A DNA stretch of 26,125 nt from Cerrena zonata (taxonomy: Eukaryota > Basidiomycota > Agaricomycetes > Polyporales > Cerrenaceae), in the NCBI GenBank assembly GCA_038087015.1, contig JASBNA010000146.1, positions 1-26,125 on the forward strand. The letters run 5' to 3'. Within the stretch, counting starts at the first letter, position 1. Each line of letters opens with the position of its first letter. The translations under genes were made by a program, and so were the position numbers. Below are positions 20,890-26,125 of this stretch, one piece after another. The notes beneath the pieces are model-generated. The model was given only the letters and a program-made list of their open reading frames with translations, was not told where the DNA came from and ran no database searches.

Positions 20890-23634
20890 ATGTCCTATCC
20901 CAATGAAGACCTCCCATTCGACCAGCTCTCTCTCAAAGAGATCGTGTATATGTACAGAAATTCTCTCCGCGAACTCATCGCGCTTGGTGATCATGCTAAA
21001 ACCAGTGACCGCGCCAAGTTTGCTAACACTGTCCTCTGCGGTCGCTGGGGAGACCCCCCCGCCAGGCTCAGTCTGAATGGCATGCAGGATGCGGGCGCTG
21101 TTAACCTCAATCATTACGAGATCACTCGTGACTTTGACTCTGTCATCGGCATCACGGACAACCTCCCTTATACCCATCCCCTCGCTATCTTCCCCGTCCC
21201 TCCCTTCAGAGAGACATTAACACAGGATGTTCATCTCTCCGGGCCCGCATTTTTGGATGCAGTAAGTTGCTTTTCTACCTTCCCCCCTTCGTCCTTTACT
21301 TATTACATTGGCAGGCAACGAAAGGCCCCGTCCCTCTTCATACCATTCCCAACCTCGCCTTTGCTAAAGTCAACAATCGACATATCGCTCGTCTCTTCCT
21401 ACCCAAATTGTACGCGACAGGGGAAAAGAAGGTGCCAACCACCATCTTGCGCTCCTTCTATAATACATGCACCCGCGAAGTCGTCCGTGAGGTTTGTCCT
21501 GAGCACATCGCCCATTGGCCCCACGACTACACCAGTGCGACCACCCAGTACAGAGACTTGCGAGGCCACCTTCACTTCTGTACGCTCGACCTTCCCCCAC
21601 ACCGCATCCGCACCTTTGGACAGTTGCTCCTCGAGAAAGTCCGTGCGAAACCATGGGGCGAGGATGCTTACTTTGTCCATCAGTTGCGTGGTACCAAGGA
21701 CTATACCATTCACGGTCCGCAGGCTCAAGAACACATGATCGATGCTCTGGATGATCTGCTGCTAGGCATTGATCCCGAGCTTGTAGAGGCTGAGCCGGAT
21801 TCCTGGTGGGGTGATGTCGGCATTGAGGTCCGCTCTCCGGGGAAAGTTCTTCAGTGGCTAACGGAAGGACATGCCAACCTCTTGCGTCATATTCTCCCTG
21901 AGATCCCCGAGGACCAAATCGCCTCTATCCTCCGCCAACCCGCATTCAAGCCCGACATGGCAGCCCAGATCCGCGATTACTCCGGCTTTCGCTACCACTG
22001 TCGCAAGCGCATCCAAGAGGCCACCAACGTCCACTACATTAACGCCTACACCACGGACAAAAGCCCTTTCTATCAGCTCCACGCTGGCTTGTTCCGTCGT
22101 CGAAAGGCATCCGACCTTCTTCCTTCGAACATCGACAAGCTTCTCGACGATCTTGAGCGAGGTCAAGATATCCTTTCCCAATGCGGCGGTATCCCAGTGG
22201 ATGGGGAGATGGAAGCAGCCGAGGGACCTCAGGAAGGCGCTGTCCGTATCGAAGTCCGTGTTCCTCTCATCAAATTCGGCCAGGTTCTCGCCACGTTTCC
22301 CCCCGAGCTTATCCAAACTTGCATCGTAAGAATAAAGCCAGAGATCTGGTGGTATGTCCTCGCTTACACGGCCGACTGAACTGCGTCTAATTGTTGTTAT
22401 TTTCAGGCAATTCAAATACTATCGCCATGTGGCGATTCTCATCGTCGTCACATACATGTCGCGTTGCCGTGCTTCTCGCCGTCGCGAGAAACCCTATCTG
22501 ACCCTCGGCGCCATCCTCATCTACATGCTGAACGCTCTTCATTATCGGCCGGCCCGGGGGCAAGCTGAAGACAAATTGGTGCTCTGCTGCTGTCAACGGG
22601 TTGCAGATGGCAGCGGAGAGAGCGACAGTGATGAGGAGGATGAGCCAAACCAACCCCGCTCCTTACTCGTCCCCATTCTCTACAAAAAGGGAATATACAA
22701 CATCGCCGGTATTATTATGCGCCACGGTGACGCACGGATCCATGTCTTCACCACCGTCTCTGATCACAGTCTGTCATTCTTCTACAATGAACCCTCTCTG
22801 ACCAGCATCCAGGCCTACTTTGGGGTCCATCACCAGATTGCAGGTACGACAACTCGGATCAACCCCAATCGCAACCCCAACAAGCGCGTCCGCACTCACG
22901 AGATCCAACTGGACGATGTTCCCGCTGAGCAGCGCGTTGATTTTAGACTCGCCGAGCGTGGCGTCGTTGTCGAAGCGCCTCCTCCTCGCCGTGGTCCTGA
23001 TATCGACGCCCTTACAGATATGGATGTAGATATGGAGCTCCTAGGCTTCGTCCCCAACCCACAGCCCATCAGTGTCAATGACCGCGTGGAGCTGATCTGG
23101 CACCAGTTTCCTCGCGACATCATCTCCAAGGGTCCCAATGAGCGTGGGGAGAGCAAACCGTCCTACTTGTGCATGTCTGGCGAAGCGATCCAAGCGGCCA
23201 CCATCGCCATCTTCAACACGCGTGACATGCGCGACATATTCGTGCGCGTGCAATGGCGACAGGCAGACACCAAGACCTGGGATGAGACCCTCTTTCGTCG
23301 CTACTTTCCCCCCGCCGATGCGCAGATCCCTACCAAGTTCCAGAACTTTCGCAATTGTGTCTACTGGCAGAACTGGCGCCAGCTCATCGCAGAGATGACT
23401 CCTACTAATGCCATCATCACAACGGCCTGTATCAAGGCCAAGTTCGACACACTCCTGTGGCTCCCGTTCGCCAGTGCTGATAGACTGTGGACCACCAAAT
23501 TGTCCCGCAACGTATACCAGTTTCTTCCATCAGATGAGCCCGCGAGAGCCGCTCCACAGATCGTGTTCAACCCTCGTCGAGTTGCCCAGGCCCCACTCAT
23601 TAGGAGTGCTGAAGATAGGGAGGATGTTGAGTAG
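20890..23634 (+). CDS. Unrecognised 878-aa protein, three exons
   Basis: Exons 20890-21261, 21315-22351, 22407-23634. Donors are GTAAGT and GTATGT, acceptors GGCAG and TTTCAG, and the joined frame is open for 878 codons. The start is the first ATG after a C/T-rich leader (TTCACAATG). The sequence is soluble-looking. The N-terminal ~470 residues are mixed alpha/beta in character with many Trp/His/Arg-containing motifs (FRYHCRKR, KPWGEDAYF). Then comes a region around YRHVAILIVVTYMSRCRASRRR, a CCC triplet in LVLCCCQRV, an acidic spacer (SGESDSDEEDEP), a Pro/Arg patch (EAPPPRRGPD) and a C-terminal conserved-looking segment (RVELIWHQFPRDI ... KFDTLLWLPFASADRLWTTK). I cannot assign a family or catalytic residues. 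C-terminal segments with WHQF and WLP...DRLW patterns seem to me to recur in expanded orphan families of Agaricomycetes, but this is memory, not a search. Confidence 0.85.
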
Positions 23635-23775
23635 ATAGTATGTCTTGTCCTTCAATGAGTCACTAGCTGCTAGAATGTATCAACGTTTTGTTCGCCTGGG
23701 GTATTTATGAGCTTCTGTGTTTGAACAATAGGGTGCAAGACGAAAATATAGTGATCACATACAAGGCGAAGCGTG

Positions 23776-24032
23776 TGCGTCTTGGACGCACACCCGCTCT
23801 ACATCACCAGCAGACTGGGCCCACTTTCCACCCATTGTGGCTGCATATCGAAAATTACCATAATTACTCCCCACCATCATTAGTGTGCGTCTTGGACGCA
23901 CACTGGCGACCGTGCTCCTTAAGTGGCTGTACTCACGGTCATGTGCGGGTGTGCGTCCCGGACGCACACTGGCGACCGTGCTCCTTAAGTGGCTGTACTC
24001 ACGGTCATGTGCGGGTGTGCGTCCCGGACGCA
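23776..24032. repeat. Palindrome cluster 6 with exact 66-base period
   Basis: Copies at 23776-23790, 23886-23900 (both TTG centre), 23952-23966 and 24018-24032 (both CCG centre). The last three are spaced exactly 66 bases. The two 51-base spacers between them are nearly identical and contain GACCGTG/CACGGTC inverted halves, so each can fold. No gene lies between 23635 and 24962. Confidence 0.88.
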
Positions 24033-24105
24033 CGCCCATACACGGCGGGGTGCGACCCTCTGTGACTGACATATTTGCTGGCATGTTTGCTCCAGTTCCG
24101 ACCCT

Positions 24106-24453
24106 CAAAACAAATTGAAAGAAAAAAACATGTTAATCTTCCTAAGACTATTGCTGGGGTTCATTGGCTTTTACTTCAGTTCCCGTGACTGTTGTTAGTA
24201 TAGCTCCTCCGCTCCCGTCTTCGACAGAAGCTTCGTCGCATTGCCATGTATGGATATCGGCAAGTTGCGTGTGTTTGTAGCAGAAATTGGTGTTCGGCAA
24301 AGAGCGGCTGTCGAATGGTCACGACGAAGCTTCCGTCGAAGACGGGAGCGGAGGAGCCATACCAACAACAGTCATGGGAACTGAAGTACAAGTCAACGAA
24401 CCCCAGCAATAGTCCTAGGAAGATTAACATGTTTTTTTCTTTCATTTTGTTTT
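24106..24453. mobile_element. ~348-bp MITE-like foldback element
   Basis: Arms 24106-24243 and 24317-24453 are inverted copies with a few differences (ends AAAACAAATTGAAAG against CTTTCATTTTGTTTT; inner ends AAGCTTCGTCG against CGACGAAGCTT). The loop is about 73 bases. Each arm carries one copy of a second palindrome, CTTC(C/T)GTCGAAGAC. No coding capacity. Size and structure fit a non-autonomous DNA transposon. A target-site duplication is not obvious. Confidence 0.8.
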
Positions 24454-24539
24454 AACTTTTATTTCTCATACAAGCGGCGCCGGGCGCACATACCCGACCC
24501 CTAATAATCTATGGTGCAAAGTCAAAAGTCACGTGACAG

Positions 24540-24760
24540 AAATTGAACCGCTCTTTGCCGAACATCCACCGCAATTTGCCGGCCTCCTTTGCGTTACATC
24601 TTTCCTTCTCACGTGACTAAAACTCTCCGCAATCCCCGAGGCCCATCCAACGCTGTGCGACGGAGCTTCTGTCGAAGACAGAAGCGGAGGAGTAGCAGCC
24701 CGACCCGCTACAAGGCGACGAAACTTCCGTCGAAGACGGAAGCGGAGGAGCCATACATAA
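24540..24760. repeat. Rearranged relative of the MITE
   Basis: Contains two direct copies of the second palindrome with its flank (24658-24692 and 24716-24750; core CTTCNGTCGAAGACNGAAG, followed by CGGAGGAG), plus CGCTCTTTGCCGAACATC near 24550, which is the reverse complement of the MITE loop sequence around 24289-24306. It appears to be a broken, internally rearranged copy of the same element. Confidence 0.6.
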
Positions 24761-24962
24761 ATTCAAACCTCGCCCTTTTTGACAGTCATAGGAACATCCA
24801 AATGGTTTTCTTTTCTTTCTTCATACCGAATTTTACTTTGTATTACTAATCAATGGAGAGTATTTAGCTGAACAACATATACTGTACACTTAGGGGATCA
24901 GCGTCCCTTCGGAGTTCCCCTCTCTACTCTAGGCTTTCACTAACAAAGGTTATGACCCGCAA

Positions 24963-25238
24963 ATGAACTCCCAAGCGCAAGAATACATTGAGCAACTCCA
25001 TATCATCTTGCACTCCGAAATTGCTAAATATGCTGCCAAGAGCCCGCCAACTCCTAGCAACCTTTTCAGTCGGAGGTGAAGAATCAGTAGTGACGCTTCC
25101 CAGTTCTTCAGCATTATGCGTCGCTCCAAAGAACTTGCCAAAAAGCCCCTCGGGCCCTACAACAATTCCCGACTTCCCGAGCCCATGGCGGATCGGCCCT
25201 CCGATCGTGTTCCGTCATCTCCGCTATCAGCTGAATGA
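24963..25238 (+). pseudogene. Weak coding remnant with in-frame TGA
   Basis: From ATG 24963 the frame reads a plausible helical peptide (EYIEQLHIILHSEIAKYAAK), then TGA at 25077-25079 (codon 39), then ISSDASQFFSIMRRSKELAKKPLGPYNNSRLP to a stop at 25236-25238. The neighbouring frame also has a coding-like stretch (IVFRHLRYQLNELFNSKHDK, about 25200-25260), so a frameshift or unrecognised intron is possible. No family recognised. Confidence is low because the gene structure is not clean. Confidence 0.3.
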
Positions 25239-25425
25239 ACTTTTCAACTCAAAGCATGACAAAACCCGCAAATGCAAGATCATCCTCCTTGTATGCCCCA
25301 AAGCACTTCTGCTAATGTCCCTCTTACTTCTAACTCTTATCATACCCTTAGGGCCCTTTGCACTCCGGACATCATTTCTAACAGTATGTCTAAATATTCA
25401 AAAAACAACCACTATAACTATTCAA

Positions 25426-26125
25426 TCATCTATCTTCATCCTCATCCTCATCCTCATCCTCATCCTCCTCCTCCGCCTCCTCCGCCTCCTCCGCCTCCTC
25501 CTCCTCCTCCTGCTCTTCCGCCTTCCTCATCAACTCTCTCTGCTCTTGACGCACCTTCGCCAGCTCCTTCAACTGTGCCACTTCCTCCAGTTCGCTCTCC
25601 GACTCGCCCTTGTCACTATCTGACTCTGCCACTTCTGCTCCAAAGGCAATTCCGATCGCCTGCAGGAGCTCATTCGTCCTCCGCTTCTCCTGCAAGATGT
25701 CCTCCTGGAGGGTGCGGTACTCTGCTTGGGATTGCTGGTAGTCCTCGAAGAGTTCATAGATACCGTCAAAGACCTCCCTGAGGGTCATGTCGTTCTCCCG
25801 ATCGGGGATGGGACCTCCGACGTCTCCTGCAACGTCCTCCTCCTCCTCTTTCTCATGCCAACTGCACCCCTTGTGGCTTGACTCACACTGGGCACAACTC
25901 TTCCCCTTTGTCTTCTTCCCATCCTTCGTCTTTGCCTTGACACACTCCTTCTTGCCCGCCCGACATCGGAGACAAGGCTCGGGATAACGCTCCCCCGGCT
26001 GCATGATCTCCGCGCGCTTCCACATGTACTGAGACTTTGCGAGTCCCTCCAGCCGCGGCATCTTCGTTTTGTACGCCTCTGCATCACCAGGCGCAGCTCT
26101 TTTCTCCGCCTTCTTTCCCTTCGCC
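25426..26125 (-). CDS. Zn2Cys6-like, coiled-coil, acidic-tail protein (5' end beyond window)
   Basis: On the minus strand the frame is open from the right edge to TGA at 25426-25428. The first ATG inside is at 26061, but the frame continues upstream with protein-like codons, so the true start probably lies outside. Counting from that ATG, cysteines at 30, 33, 40, 56, 59 and 66 have the spacing CX2CX6CX15CX2CX6C among Lys/Arg residues. This matches the fungal Zn(II)2Cys6 cluster except for a linker longer than the usual 5-12. Then come an acidic patch, a helical Gln/Glu-rich region with heptad character (residues ~95-140), and a long Glu/Asp tail encoded by a CTC/CAT microsatellite. By analogy it is a nuclear DNA-binding or TE-associated zinc-cluster protein. 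Targets are unknown. Confidence 0.7.
   Translation of the reverse strand, partial: AKGKKAEKRAAPGDAEAYKTKMPRLEGLAKSQYMWKRAEIMQPGERYPEPCLRCRAGKKECVKAKTKDGKKTKGKSCAQCESSHKGCSWHEKEEEEDVAGDVGGPIPDRENDMTLREVFDGIYELFEDYQQSQAEYRTLQEDILQEKRRTNELLQAIGIAFGAEVAESDSDKGESESELEEVAQLKELAKVRQEQRELMRKAEEQEEEEEAEEAEEAEEEDEDEDEDEDEDR

Noticed and set aside
21858..22415. 185-codon minus-strand ORF
   Set aside because: Antisense of the well-supported second exon of the 878-aa gene; codon pattern and splice sites favour the plus strand.
23688..24118. ORFs with repeated VRPGRT/CVPDAHWRP peptides
   Set aside because: They are read from the 66-base palindrome array; both strands give similar chance ORFs.
25272..25781. 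Pro-rich ORF opposite the zinc-cluster gene
   Set aside because: Poly-Pro/His-Pro is the antisense of the Glu/Asp-coding microsatellite; the Cys motif and open upstream frame support the minus strand.
1..26125. Known LTR, LINE, Helitron, KDZ or Plavaka transposon
   Set aside because: I could not read any reverse transcriptase, integrase, Rep/Hel or known transposase signature; the only helicase motifs are SNF2-type. A faint LTR-like segment at 11752-12108 is noted only as a low-confidence possibility.

Overview
The window looks like genomic DNA of a filamentous basidiomycete, probably an Agaricomycete. The evidence is many short introns of about 50-65 nt with GTAAGT-like donors and CTAAC-type branch sites, pyrimidine-rich promoters, compact multi-exon genes, and abundant non-coding repeats. 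The species cannot be told from the sequence. There are no rRNA or tRNA genes and no bacterial-type operons. The layout (repeats, foldback elements, paralogous ATPases, decayed genes) is that of an accessory or TE-rich island.

Left part (1-5.4 kb): pyrimidine-rich DNA with a degenerate ~0.62-kb duplication and no convincing gene; a small four-exon gene (2637-3347); an ATTAG-rich block; a minus-strand coding scrap (4133-4288); and the first cluster of a striking 15-bp palindrome, TGCGTC-NNN-GACGCA, part of it inside a 285-bp foldback.

Centre (5.4-20 kb): two same-strand paralogous SNF2-type ATPase genes. Copy A (5494-10026, 12 exons) has all helicase motifs but an in-frame TGA between the two helicase lobes. 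Copy B (14917-19925, 11 exons, 1408 aa) is open throughout, but its motif VI has His where SNF2 proteins have the arginine-finger Arg. Five successive homologous exons have identical lengths in the two copies. Between them lie a 35-bp-class minisatellite, a broken minus-strand three-exon gene (10960-11557), a 1.07-kb inverted repeat with 344-bp almost perfect arms, and a five-exon hypothetical gene (13436-14303).

Right part (20-26.1 kb): a palindrome array, a three-exon gene for an unrecognised 878-aa protein (20890-23634), another palindrome array, a ~350-bp MITE-like foldback that carries a second palindrome family, and the 3' part of a minus-strand gene for a Zn2Cys6-like, coiled-coil, acidic protein that runs off the right edge.

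The most unusual signal is the palindrome family: 28 copies, all outside exons, often spaced 61-79 bp apart in CRISPR-like arrays, and present in the homologous intron of both SNF2 paralogs. A possible but unproven reading is that the SNF2-like ATPases, the 878-aa protein and the zinc-cluster protein are parts of one mobile or selfish system, with the palindromes as its sites or its by-product.
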